Below are positions 1 to 5,530 of a DNA stretch of 5,530 nucleotides, in pieces. The stretch covers positions 1 through 5,530 of the forward strand of contig CALEWN010000269.1 in NCBI GenBank assembly GCA_937925385.1. The letters run 5' to 3'. Position numbers and translations under genes: made by a program. Positions within the stretch are counted from its first letter, which is position 1. Every line of letters starts with the position of its first letter. The stretch comes from an uncultured Senegalimassilia sp. (GTDB lineage: Bacteria > Actinomycetota > Coriobacteriia > Coriobacteriales > Eggerthellaceae). The notes under the pieces are model-generated. The model saw only the letters and a program-made list of their open reading frames with translations, was not told where the DNA came from and searched no databases.

Positions 1-137
1 GAACGGCCGCAAAAAGGGGAGCGGAGGATGTTCAGTGCCGGCGCGTACCAGCCGTCGATATCCGCCGCCAGCGCTTCCTGGCCGACGGCATGGCCGAATT
101 CGTACATCAGCGGCGCGTTCCAGGTCGCCGCCATCAC
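1..137 (-). pseudogene. Internal fragment of a glycoside hydrolase family 3 (beta-glucosidase-like) gene
   Basis: Read on the minus strand with codons ending at base 3, this stretch gives about 46 stop-free residues that look like the N-terminal barrel of a GH3 enzyme: AATWN (119-131), then YEFGHAVGQEALA (66-104), then GWYAPALNILRSPFCGR (3-53). The NIxRSPxCGR block is the hallmark that normally precedes NFEY.SEDP in bacterial GH3 beta-glucosidases and lines the sugar-binding pocket; the spacing from AATW to this block also fits the family. GH3 enzymes remove terminal beta-linked glucose or related sugars. The nucleophile Asp lies further C-terminal and is outside the window. The GH3 reading runs off the left edge and loses resemblance to the family at about 137, where SDR sequence begins on the other strand, so the gene's N-terminal part is not here. 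I recognised it from motifs only; whether it is a broken gene or one side of an assembly join is undecided. Confidence 0.72.
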
Positions 138-903
138 CGGCGCGGGCTTTGCGGCGCTGAAGGACGGTTCCGCGGGCTCCATCGGGTTCGGCATCGCCAC
201 CGCCTTCGCCAAAGAGGGCGCAAATCTTGCCATCACCGGCCGCAACGTGAAGAAGCTCGAAGCCGCTAAGGAGCGTCTTGAGGGCGAGTTCGGCATCCGT
301 GTGCTGCCCATCCAGGCCGACGTGAACGCCCAGGCTGATAACCAGGCCGTCGTGCAAGCCGCCGTCGACCAGGTCATGGCCGAGTTCGGGCGCATCGACG
401 CGCTGGTGAACAACGCACAGGCCTCTGCTTCCGGCGTCACCATCGCCGACCACACCACCGCCCAGTTCGACCTGGCGCTGTATTCCGGCTTGTACGCGGC
501 CTTCTATTACATGCAGGCATGCTACCCGCACCTGAAGGAGACGAAGGGCTCCGTGGTGAACTTCGCCAGCGGCGCCGGTCTGTTCGGCAACTACGGCCAG
601 TGCGCTTACGCCGCAGCCAAGGAAGGCATCCGCGGCCTGACGCGCGTCGCCGCCACCGAATGGGGTCCCGACGGCATCAATGCCAACGTGGTTTGCCCCT
701 TGGCCTGGACCGCTGCGCTTGAAAACTTCAAGGAGCAGTACCCCGAGGCCTACGAGGCCAATGTGCACATGCCTCCGATGGGTCACTACGGCAACGTCGA
801 GACCGAGATCGGTCGCGCCGTCGTGCAGCTGTGCGGTCCCGACTTCAAGTTCATGAGCGGCGAGACCATCACGCTGGAAGGCGGCATGGGCCTGCGCCCG
901 TAA
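28..903 (+). CDS. SDR-family NAD(P)-dependent oxidoreductase with an aberrant 5' end
   Basis: Classical short-chain dehydrogenase/reductase, cytosolic, expected to oxidise or reduce an alcohol/carbonyl substrate with NAD(P)(H); substrate unknown. In 291-residue numbering the Rossmann start is VAAITGAG (33-40). The glycine-rich loop is stretched by FAALKDGSAG before SIGFGIA (51-57). ADV (97-99) and NNAQ (128-131, usually NNAG) follow. The catalytic Ser181, Tyr194 and Lys198 (YAAAK) are all present with normal spacing. The C-terminus SGETITLEGGMGLRP is typical and the stop is TAA at 901. Residues 1 to about 27 do not resemble an SDR and are antisense to the GH3 fragment. SDRs of this type normally start about 8-12 residues before VAAITGAG, with a sequence like M..FQGKV. 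ATG 28 is the only standard in-frame start before the conserved core, so the natural start seems lost or changed. The family call is secure; the start and whether the gene is expressed are not. Confidence 0.85.
   Translation: MFSAGAYQPSISAASASWPTAWPNSYISGAFQVAAITGAGFAALKDGSAGSIGFGIATAFAKEGANLAITGRNVKKLEAAKERLEGEFGIRVLPIQADVNAQADNQAVVQAAVDQVMAEFGRIDALVNNAQASASGVTIADHTTAQFDLALYSGLYAAFYYMQACYPHLKETKGSVVNFASGAGLFGNYGQCAYAAAKEGIRGLTRVAATEWGPDGINANVVCPLAWTAALENFKEQYPEAYEANVHMPPMGHYGNVETEIGRAVVQLCGPDFKFMSGETITLEGGMGLRP
105..137. other. Junction between antisense GH3 sequence and SDR coding sequence
   Basis: To the left, only the minus strand makes protein sense (GH3). To the right, only the plus strand does (SDR). 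In between, both readings stay plausible: the minus strand gives VMAATWNAPLM and the plus strand gives ISGAFQVAAIT, where an SDR would usually read something like SGxFQGKVAxIT. The breakpoint therefore cannot be placed more finely than this interval. The double plausibility suggests short sequence similarity at the join. No target-site duplication, terminal inverted repeat or integrase-like sequence is visible. Confidence 0.6.
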
Positions 904-976
904 CCCACCAGGTTGCACGGCCGAATCAGCCGACTACCTCCCTCCGATTCTATCCGGACCCCTCCGGTGGAATAAG

Positions 977-1013
977 AAAAGCGCCTCGGGCATCTGCGGT
1001 CCGAGGCGCTTTT
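977..1013. terminator. Bidirectional intrinsic terminator between SDR and ABC-F genes
   Basis: Perfect 13-base inverted repeat: AAAAGCGCCTCGG at 977-989 and CCGAGGCGCTTTT at 1001-1013, with an 11-base loop. The GC-rich core flanked by A4 and T4 means it can work on both strands. On the minus strand the T-tract continues as TTTTCTTATT, which looks stronger than on the plus strand. It lies 73 bases past the SDR stop and about 106 bases past the ABC-F stop, as expected for convergent genes. The remaining intergenic bases up to 1119 show no gene that I can support. Confidence 0.88.
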
Positions 1014-1119
1014 GCGTGTTGTTGTGCTTCAAAGCGCGAGCAGGGGACGGCGAACACCCTCCAGTCCTCAGTTCATGCGAAGGGCGTTCATCGTGCGAAA
1101 TGCGAAACTGCTGCCCCTC

Positions 1120-2943
1120 CTACTCCCCTAGCGCCTCCGCAGCTTCGAGCCACTGCTCGTCAAGCTCGTCGATTTGGGCTTGGAAGTCGTTGATCTGCTG
1201 CTGGAACTTGCCAAGCGCCTCGAAATCCGACGGGTCGGCTGCTGCCATGTCGGCCTGCGCCTGCTCGATCTTGCCGCGCAGCGTGTTCGTCTTGTTCTCG
1301 CAGCTGCGCATGCGCTTCTTCAGCTCGCGAATCTCGCCGCCGGACAGCTGCGGGCCATCGCCGGCAGCGGCATCCTTCGCGCTCTCGCCTGCCGCCGCAG
1401 GCTGCGGCGCCTTTGCGTGCGCAACCGGCTTCGGTGCGCGCGCCGACATCTCCAGGTACTCCTCAACGCCGCGCGGCAAATGGCGGATATGCCCATCTAC
1501 CAGGGCGAACTGGTGATCGGTGACGCGCTCCATCAGGAAGCGGTCGTGCGTGACCAAAAGCAGCGTGCCTGGCCATGCGTCCAGCAGCTCCTCGATGGCG
1601 GCCAGCATGTCGGTGTCCATGTCGTTGCCCGGCTCGTCCAAGATGAGCACGTTGGGCTCGTCCAACAAGATGAGCATAAGCGCCAGGCGGCGTTTCTGGC
1701 CGCCGGACAGGTCGCACACCGGCTCGTTGAGGTCGGCACGCGAGAAGCCCAGCTTCTCCAGCAGCTGCGCAGGCGTCATCTCCTTGCCGTCGAGCATCAT
1801 GCGGCGCGTGTAGTTGCTGATCACCTGGCGAACGCGGTCGTCGCCAAAGCGGGTGAGGTTGTCCAGATGCTGCGACAGCACCGCGAACTTCACCGTTTTG
1901 CCGATCTTCACGAAGCCCGACGTGGGTGCCTGCACACCCTGGATCACCTTCAAAAGCGTGGTTTTGCCCACGCCGTTGGCGCCAACGATGCCGTAGCGGT
2001 CGCCAGGCCCGATGATCCAGTCCACGCCGTCGAGCACGGGCGCGGGCTTGCCGTCGAAGCGCACCGTGACGTTCTTCAGCTCAACCACTTGCTTGCCCAG
2101 ACGCGCCATGGCCATGCGCTTGAGCTCCAGCTCGTTGCGCAGCGGAGGCACGTCGGCGATCAGCTCGTGCGCGGCGTCCACGCGGAACTTCGGCTTCGTA
2201 ACGCGGGCCTTCGGGCCGCGCGCCAGCCAGGCAAGCTCGCGGCGCAGGGCGTTTTGCCGCTTCTCCTCTGCCAAAGCAGCCAAGCGATCGCGCTCGACGC
2301 GCTGCAGGATGTACGCGGAGAAGCCGCCCTCGAATGGCTCGACCACGCGGTCGTGCACCTCCCACATGCGGGTGCACACCTCATCCAGAAACCAGCGGTC
2401 GTGCGTGACCACCAGCAATGCGCCCTGGCCGGTGCGCCAGCGGTTCTTCAGGTGGTTCGCCAGCCAGGTGATGGCGCGAACGTCCAGGTGGTTGGTAGGC
2501 TCGTCAAGAGCCAGGATGTCCCAGTCGCCGATGAGCAGACGCACCAGGTCGACGCGGCGGCGCTGGCCGCCGGAAAGCGTGCCCACCTTCGCATCCCAGG
2601 GGATGTCGCTGGCAAGGCCCGCGATGATGTCGCGGATGCGCGCATCGCCGGCCCATTCGTACTCGGGGATGTCGCCCACCACGGCGCGCTCGACGGTGTC
2701 GTCGTCGTTGAGCTTGTCGAACTGCCCCAGCACGCCCACGCGCACGGCGCCGTTGCGCAGCACACGCCCTTCGTCGGGCTCGAGCATGCCCGCCATCACC
2801 GACAGCAGCGTGGACTTGCCGTCGCCGTTGCGGCCCACGATGCCGATGCGATCGCCTTCGTCAACGCCCAGCGACACGCTTTCAAACACCGTTTTCGTGG
2901 GGAAATCCACGCGCACTTTCTCGCAGCCCAGCATAAACGCCAT
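1120..2943 (-). CDS. ABC-F family ATPase, Uup-like, with C-terminal coiled coil
   Basis: Soluble protein of 607 residues with two ABC ATPase domains and no membrane segments, so not a transporter. ABC-F proteins bind the ribosome E site or, for Uup, also branched DNA. Domain 1: Walker A GRNGDGKST (37-45), signature LSGGQ (123-127), Walker B ILALDEP (143-149), H-switch VTHD (179-182). The linker (about 214-294) contains ELAWLARGPKAR, the charged helical arm typical of ABC-F. Domain 2: GANGVGKTT (321-329), LSGGQ (412-416), VLILDEP (432-438), VTHD (464-467). An Ala/Pro-rich stretch (about 500-530) leads to a charged coiled-coil tail (533-604) like the Uup C-terminal domain. I chose ATG 2943 because AAGGAAG sits 9 bases upstream; ATG 2934 is possible, and the in-frame TTG at 3051 has no ribosome binding site and overlaps a promoter-like motif. 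The LDEPGNDMD of domain 2 has Gly where most members have Thr. Uup-type housekeeping role versus antibiotic-resistance role is not settled by sequence. Confidence 0.93.
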   Translation of the reverse strand: MAFMLGCEKVRVDFPTKTVFESVSLGVDEGDRIGIVGRNGDGKSTLLSVMAGMLEPDEGRVLRNGAVRVGVLGQFDKLNDDDTVERAVVGDIPEYEWAGDARIRDIIAGLASDIPWDAKVGTLSGGQRRRVDLVRLLIGDWDILALDEPTNHLDVRAITWLANHLKNRWRTGQGALLVVTHDRWFLDEVCTRMWEVHDRVVEPFEGGFSAYILQRVERDRLAALAEEKRQNALRRELAWLARGPKARVTKPKFRVDAAHELIADVPPLRNELELKRMAMARLGKQVVELKNVTVRFDGKPAPVLDGVDWIIGPGDRYGIVGANGVGKTTLLKVIQGVQAPTSGFVKIGKTVKFAVLSQHLDNLTRFGDDRVRQVISNYTRRMMLDGKEMTPAQLLEKLGFSRADLNEPVCDLSGGQKRRLALMLILLDEPNVLILDEPGNDMDTDMLAAIEELLDAWPGTLLLVTHDRFLMERVTDHQFALVDGHIRHLPRGVEEYLEMSARAPKPVAHAKAPQPAAAGESAKDAAAGDGPQLSGGEIRELKKRMRSCENKTNTLRGKIEQAQADMAAADPSDFEALGKFQQQINDFQAQIDELDEQWLEAAEALGE

Positions 2944-2952
2944 AGGTACCAA

Positions 2953-2959
2953 CTTCCTT
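2953..2959 (-). promoter_or_regulatory. Ribosome binding site of the ABC-F gene
   Basis: The minus strand reads AAGGAAG, 9 bases before ATG 2943. This decides the start in favour of MAFMLGCEK over the longer TTG-initiated reading or the internal ATG at 2934 (18 bases away). Confidence 0.75.
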
Positions 2960-2972
2960 GCATATATAAGCG

Positions 2973-3018
2973 CCTTGGCCGCAACCGCGCCGAAACGAAA
3001 GCGCGAACGCAGCCAAGG
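2973..3018 (-). promoter_or_regulatory. Foldable 5' leader of the ABC-F gene
   Basis: Arms CCTTGGCCGC (2973-2982) and GCAGCCAAGG (3009-3018) are complementary over 10 bases with one G-U or mismatch pair, around a 26-base loop. It lies between the promoter-like motif and the ribosome binding site, 14 bases before the latter, so it would be in the mRNA leader. There is no T-run after it, so it does not look like an intrinsic terminator. A role in expression control is inference. Confidence 0.35.
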
Positions 3019-3041
3019 ACCTGCATCGATTCCAACGCACC

Positions 3042-3050
3042 ATGATAACA
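3042..3050 (-). promoter_or_regulatory. Possible extended -10 promoter for the ABC-F gene
   Basis: The minus strand reads TGTTATCAT: a TGn extension followed directly by TATCAT, five of six matches to the sigma-70 -10 consensus. No good -35 hexamer is visible 16-18 bases upstream, as is common for extended -10 promoters. Transcription would start near 3035 and give a leader of roughly 90 bases. It lies in the 150-base gap after the glycosyltransferase gene, suggesting the ABC-F gene can be transcribed on its own. Confidence 0.35.
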
Positions 3051-3093
3051 AATGCCCTGGCGACTATCGCCCGAGCCTCGCAATGCTGCCCCC

Positions 3094-4908
3094 CTACGAC
3101 TTGGTCATCACGGCGATGGTCATCCAGGTGCGTTCGTAGGGGCGGTAGTAGGTGTGGTATTCCACCAGGTTGAAGCCGTCTTTTTGGCTGAGGTCGGAAA
3201 TGTCGCGCGGCAGGCTGTCGTTTTGCGCCTGTCCCAGGCAGATGAACGTGCCATGGAAGTTGTTGAAGATGATCTCCCAGCTCATCTTGCTCACCAGCGT
3301 TGGCGAGTACGCCATGTACGCGCGGTCCCAGTTGCCCTTCTGCCAGTCCATATAGGTTTGCGGGATGTCGGGACACATGACCGACGTGACGCCCATGTAG
3401 CCGATGTCGGTGGAAACCACCAGGGGCGACTGGCCGCCGTTCTGGTCGGCAACGCGGTCGACCGTTTCGCGGAACTGCTGCACGGGAACGTTGTTGGCCG
3501 GGTCGTAGTCGTCGCGCACAAGCAGCGCCTGATTCATCACGGAAGCCGCCAGCGTGACTGCCACCACGCCTACCACCAGCGGTTTCGTACGCACATGCGA
3601 CAGCACCGCCGCAATGGCGAACAACAGCGGGCCGATGGCCACGAACAAGTAACGGTAATACAAGATCATGGAGTTCATGACCATGGACGCCGTCCAGGAA
3701 ATGGCGAACACGCCGAAGTACACCACCAGCGCCGCAACCACCGGCGCAATAGGATCGGAAACCAGCCACGCGTAAAAGCGCTTCAAACGCAGGTGATTCA
3801 CGGGGTAGGCGGCCGCGCTCGCGGCTCTGCCCGCACGCTGTGCCTTCGCCGCTGCGATTTGCTGCTTGCGCGCTGCACGATGCAGCCCGATGCGCCACGT
3901 GTCCCAACGCGCCGCCCACGCGATCAAGAACGCCAGCACTACCGCGGCGGCATAACCGATTCCCTGCACGAGCACCTGCGGCACCACACCGTAGCTGCCG
4001 CGCGCCGCAAACGACAAGGGGCTCGTCAAAAACGCGTACGTGGCCAGCTCGATATAGGTGGTCGGGAACACGATCTTCGCCCAATACGTGCCGCCCACGA
4101 CGCCCATCTGGCTGGTCACGGCGGTGATGATCCACGGCAGGTACAGCGCCACCTGGGCAACGCAACCGATAATCAGCACGCGAAGCGGAGCACCCGCGCG
4201 AACGGCCTGCTCAGGCAGCGGATGAGGGCCGTGCTTGCGATGCCGCCAGGCACGTGCGCCAAGCGCGAACAGCAGCACGACGTTGATCATGAACGCCGAC
4301 ATGGCGCCAAAATAATGCAGGTACGCGCACGCCAAACTGGAAGCGAAGCACGTGATCCACCAGCGCCGCGGCGTGCCCGCCCAGCATTTCAGCCCCTGGG
4401 CGGCCTCCGCGATCCGCGCCGGCGGCGTCGCCAACTGCGTGCCGACGATGCGTATGGCGTAGATGAAGCACAGCATCACGGCGAACGTGGCCCACGAGTA
4501 CATGCGGATCTCAACGGCCATAAGCGAGATATAAGGCGTGAACAGGGCGAAGAAGCTGAACAGCACGCCGGTCGCCCAACCATGGTCGCGGCGAACGTGG
4601 GTGTAGCCCAGCACCGCCATGGCGATGGCGCCCGCCACGGTGAACAGGCGATATATGGTGATGTTCTGCCCGAACACCAGGTTCAGCACGTGCAGCGCCC
4701 AGTAGATCAGCACGGGGTGCACGTCTCCGGAACTGTAGTACCAGATGTCGGCGAAGCTGTGGTTTGCAATTCCCACCGAGTAGCTTTCGTCAAACCACAC
4801 GTTGCCGTGGAACGCGTCGGTGAGCAGGAAGGCGGCACCTGCGACAAGCAGGAGGATATGGAACGCGTTTGATGAGAAACGCGCGTGCGCGGCGCGTGAG
4901 AGCTTCAT
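3094..4908 (-). CDS. GT39/ArnT-type polytopic membrane glycosyltransferase
   Basis: Membrane protein of 604 residues in the GT-C fold, which uses polyprenyl-phosphate-linked sugars outside the membrane. An N-terminal hydrophobic segment (about 17-33) is followed by WFDESYS (38-44), whose DE pair is the usual GT-C catalytic/metal site in the first outer loop, and by DVHPVLIYW (62-70). EIRMYSW (133-139) and AYLHYFG (195-201) are further family motifs. I count about 11-12 hydrophobic segments up to residue 460, then a polar domain (about 461-604) expected outside the cell. Two basic loops (about 221-241 and 334-380, the latter Ala/Arg/Lys-rich) are probably cytoplasmic. ATG 4908 has GAAGG 8 bases upstream on the minus strand. 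The ABC-F gene follows on the same strand after 150 bases; a weak hairpin (5-base arms at 3059-3071) lies between. Acceptor and sugar are unknown; protein mannosylation, lipid glycosylation or wall-polymer decoration are all possible. Confidence 0.85.
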   Translation of the reverse strand: MKLSRAAHARFSSNAFHILLLVAGAAFLLTDAFHGNVWFDESYSVGIANHSFADIWYYSSGDVHPVLIYWALHVLNLVFGQNITIYRLFTVAGAIAMAVLGYTHVRRDHGWATGVLFSFFALFTPYISLMAVEIRMYSWATFAVMLCFIYAIRIVGTQLATPPARIAEAAQGLKCWAGTPRRWWITCFASSLACAYLHYFGAMSAFMINVVLLFALGARAWRHRKHGPHPLPEQAVRAGAPLRVLIIGCVAQVALYLPWIITAVTSQMGVVGGTYWAKIVFPTTYIELATYAFLTSPLSFAARGSYGVVPQVLVQGIGYAAAVVLAFLIAWAARWDTWRIGLHRAARKQQIAAAKAQRAGRAASAAAYPVNHLRLKRFYAWLVSDPIAPVVAALVVYFGVFAISWTASMVMNSMILYYRYLFVAIGPLLFAIAAVLSHVRTKPLVVGVVAVTLAASVMNQALLVRDDYDPANNVPVQQFRETVDRVADQNGGQSPLVVSTDIGYMGVTSVMCPDIPQTYMDWQKGNWDRAYMAYSPTLVSKMSWEIIFNNFHGTFICLGQAQNDSLPRDISDLSQKDGFNLVEYHTYYRPYERTWMTIAVMTKS

Positions 4909-4913
4909 GTTGT

Positions 4914-4941
4914 TTGCCTTCGCCTAGAAACCTGTCATAAT
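4914..4941 (+). promoter_or_regulatory. Possible promoter for the ChbG-like gene
   Basis: TTGCCT at 4914-4919 (four of six to TTGACA) and CATAAT at 4936-4941 (five of six to TATAAT), separated by 16 bases on the plus strand. A transcript would begin near 4948 and carry a leader of about 105 bases that includes the nested hairpin at 4980-5030. The -35 overlaps the ribosome binding site of the divergent glycosyltransferase gene. Assigned by eye only; I found no clear matching promoter for the opposite strand. Confidence 0.3.
4917..4921 (-). promoter_or_regulatory. Ribosome binding site of the glycosyltransferase gene
   Basis: The minus strand reads GAAGG, 8 bases before ATG 4908. It supports this start; the predicted protein then begins with a short basic stretch and a hydrophobic helix, as expected for this membrane family. 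Confidence 0.55.
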
Positions 4942-4979
4942 GCGCTGCTAGTCTAACATTGCATGCACAAGCGGGAATA

Positions 4980-5030
4980 ACCTGCGTAGAAAAACCCGGG
5001 GGCTACCCTAGGGTTTTCATAACCGCAGGT
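4980..5030. promoter_or_regulatory. Nested inverted repeat in the divergent intergenic region
   Basis: Outer arms ACCTGCG (4980-4986) and CGCAGGT (5024-5030) pair perfectly. Inside them, AAAACCC (4991-4997) and GGGTTTT (5011-5017) also pair perfectly. The loop holds the palindrome CCCTAGGG (5006-5013, overlapping the inner right arm), and CCCGGG (4995-5000) overlaps the inner left arm. It ends 10 bases before the ribosome binding site of the ChbG-like gene. It could be a leader RNA structure, an attenuator with a short T4 tract, or a regulator binding site; the sequence does not choose among them. Confidence 0.5.
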
Positions 5031-5040
5031 AGATAAGGTA

Positions 5041-5047
5041 AGAGGGG
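5041..5047 (+). promoter_or_regulatory. Ribosome binding site of the ChbG-like gene
   Basis: AGAGGGG ends 5 bases before ATG 5053, a purine-rich site at acceptable spacing that supports this start. Confidence 0.6.
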
Positions 5048-5052
5048 CGAAC

Positions 5053-5530
5053 ATGAGCGTCACGTTCCATGCGGACGATTACGGCATCACCGAACAGCAG
5101 GCCGCCGAAATCCTCAAGCTGTCGCAGGTTTGCGGCGGCCAGGGCGCGTTGTCGTCGGTCAGCATCTTCGCGAACAGCCCCGCCTTCGAGGCGGCAGCCG
5201 AGATGGCGCGGCCTTACGTGGAATCCGGCAAACTCGCCATGGCGCTGCACCTCAATCTGGTCGAGGGCTGTCCGTGCGCACCGGTTGCGGAAGTGCCCCT
5301 GCTGGTTAACCAGCGCGGCACGTTCGCCAACGATTTCGTCGGCCTTCTGAAACTGTCGATGGGCGCGCAGCGCTGGGCGTTCCGTCAGCAGCTCCAGCGC
5401 GAGTGCGTCGCGCAGATCCAGCGCTATCTCACTGCATTTCCCCAGATGAAACGCACGATGCGCGTGGACAGCCACCAGCACACGCATGCGGTTCCGGCCG
5501 TGTTCGACGCGCTTTCCCAGGCCGTGGCGG
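5053..5530 (+). CDS. ChbG/YdjC-like carbohydrate deacetylase, N-terminal part (runs off the right edge)
   Basis: The first 159 codons are present with no stop. The product resembles the ChbG/HpnK (YdjC) family of metal-dependent deacetylases, which remove acetyl groups from N-acetylated sugars; ChbG acts on chitooligosaccharides and HpnK on an acetylglucosamine-bearing hopanoid. Visible motifs: FHADDYGIT (5-13) carrying the catalytic/metal Asp pair at 8-9, HLNLVEG (66-72) with the family HLxL element, and VDSHQHTH (138-145) with metal-binding histidines. All three are in the usual order and spacing, and the start sits just before the first strand as in the family. Full members are about 250-300 residues, so roughly half is missing here because of the window edge. 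It is divergent from the GT39-like gene 144 bases away, so an envelope-glycan or glycolipid substrate is plausible but not shown. Confidence 0.88.
   Translation, partial: MSVTFHADDYGITEQQAAEILKLSQVCGGQGALSSVSIFANSPAFEAAAEMARPYVESGKLAMALHLNLVEGCPCAPVAEVPLLVNQRGTFANDFVGLLKLSMGAQRWAFRQQLQRECVAQIQRYLTAFPQMKRTMRVDSHQHTHAVPAVFDALSQAVA

Noticed and set aside
1071..1106. Short repeats (TGCGAA three times, GTTCAT twice) downstream of the ABC-F gene
   Set aside because: Too short and irregular for a CRISPR array or operator; expected by chance and no function can be supported.
1174..3045. Long plus-strand open frame (623 codons) opposite the ABC-F gene
   Set aside because: Its translation is rich in His, Arg, Ala and Leu with no recognisable domain, while the minus strand shows two full sets of ABC motifs. 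Long antisense frames are expected in high-GC coding DNA.
2944..3051. Longer ABC-F protein starting at TTG 3051 (643 residues)
   Set aside because: No ribosome binding site before it, the extra 36 residues are not ABC-F-like, and the codon lies in a promoter-like motif. ATG 2943 has AAGGAAG at good spacing.
3059..3071. Small hairpin GGCGA-CTA-TCGCC after the glycosyltransferase stop
   Set aside because: Only five base pairs with a three-base loop and no T-run on the minus strand, so not a convincing terminator.
2882..4165. Minus-strand open frame of 427 codons overlapping both the glycosyltransferase and ABC-F genes in another phase
   Set aside because: Overlaps two well-supported genes out of phase and shows no family resemblance.
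3052..4872. Long plus-strand open frame (606 codons) opposite the glycosyltransferase gene
   Set aside because: Arg/His-rich translation without domains or membrane segments. The minus strand has the GT-C motifs, a ribosome binding site and hydrophobic segments.
5017..5487. Minus-strand open frame of 156 codons opposite the ChbG-like gene
   Set aside because: Shadow of the plus-strand gene, which has all three deacetylase metal and active-site motifs.

Overview
The window is GC-rich bacterial DNA with strong G/C preference at third codon positions, dense coding and short intergenic gaps. The gene set and protein style (an SDR with an extended glycine loop, an actinobacterial-looking duplicated ABC-F ATPase, a GT39-like membrane glycosyltransferase, a ChbG/YdjC-like deacetylase) fit a gut coriobacterium of the Eggerthellaceae type. 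That placement is an inference from protein resemblance and composition; no marker gene is present to prove it.

Layout: (1) Bases 1 to about 137 read well on the minus strand as an internal piece of a GH3 beta-glucosidase. (2) The plus strand from about 118 to 903 encodes a short-chain dehydrogenase/reductase (SDR) that lacks its own first residues. Its open reading frame reaches back to an ATG at 28 only by running antisense through the GH3 piece. (3) A symmetric hairpin at 977-1013 can terminate both the SDR and the convergent ABC-F gene. (4) Minus strand 2943-1120 is a complete duplicated ABC-F ATPase, closest in layout to Uup, with a 5' leader that can fold. (5) Minus strand 4908-3094 is a complete polytopic GT39/ArnT-type glycosyltransferase. 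(6) A 144-base divergent intergenic region holds a nested inverted repeat. (7) Plus strand 5053 to the right edge is the first 159 codons of a ChbG/YdjC-like carbohydrate deacetylase.

Functionally, the divergent glycosyltransferase and deacetylase could both act on envelope glycans or lipid-linked sugars. The ABC-F protein is probably a cytosolic, ribosome- or DNA-associated ATPase and not a transporter. The SDR is a generic NAD(P)-dependent oxidoreductase with no visible link to its neighbours.

The most notable point is the GH3/SDR junction near the left edge. Two unrelated, oppositely oriented coding sequences meet within a few tens of bases that look acceptable in both frames. This is either a real rearrangement or an assembly join; the sequence alone cannot decide. 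I see no CRISPR array, tRNA, rRNA, insertion sequence or phage gene, and no convincing new multi-gene system.
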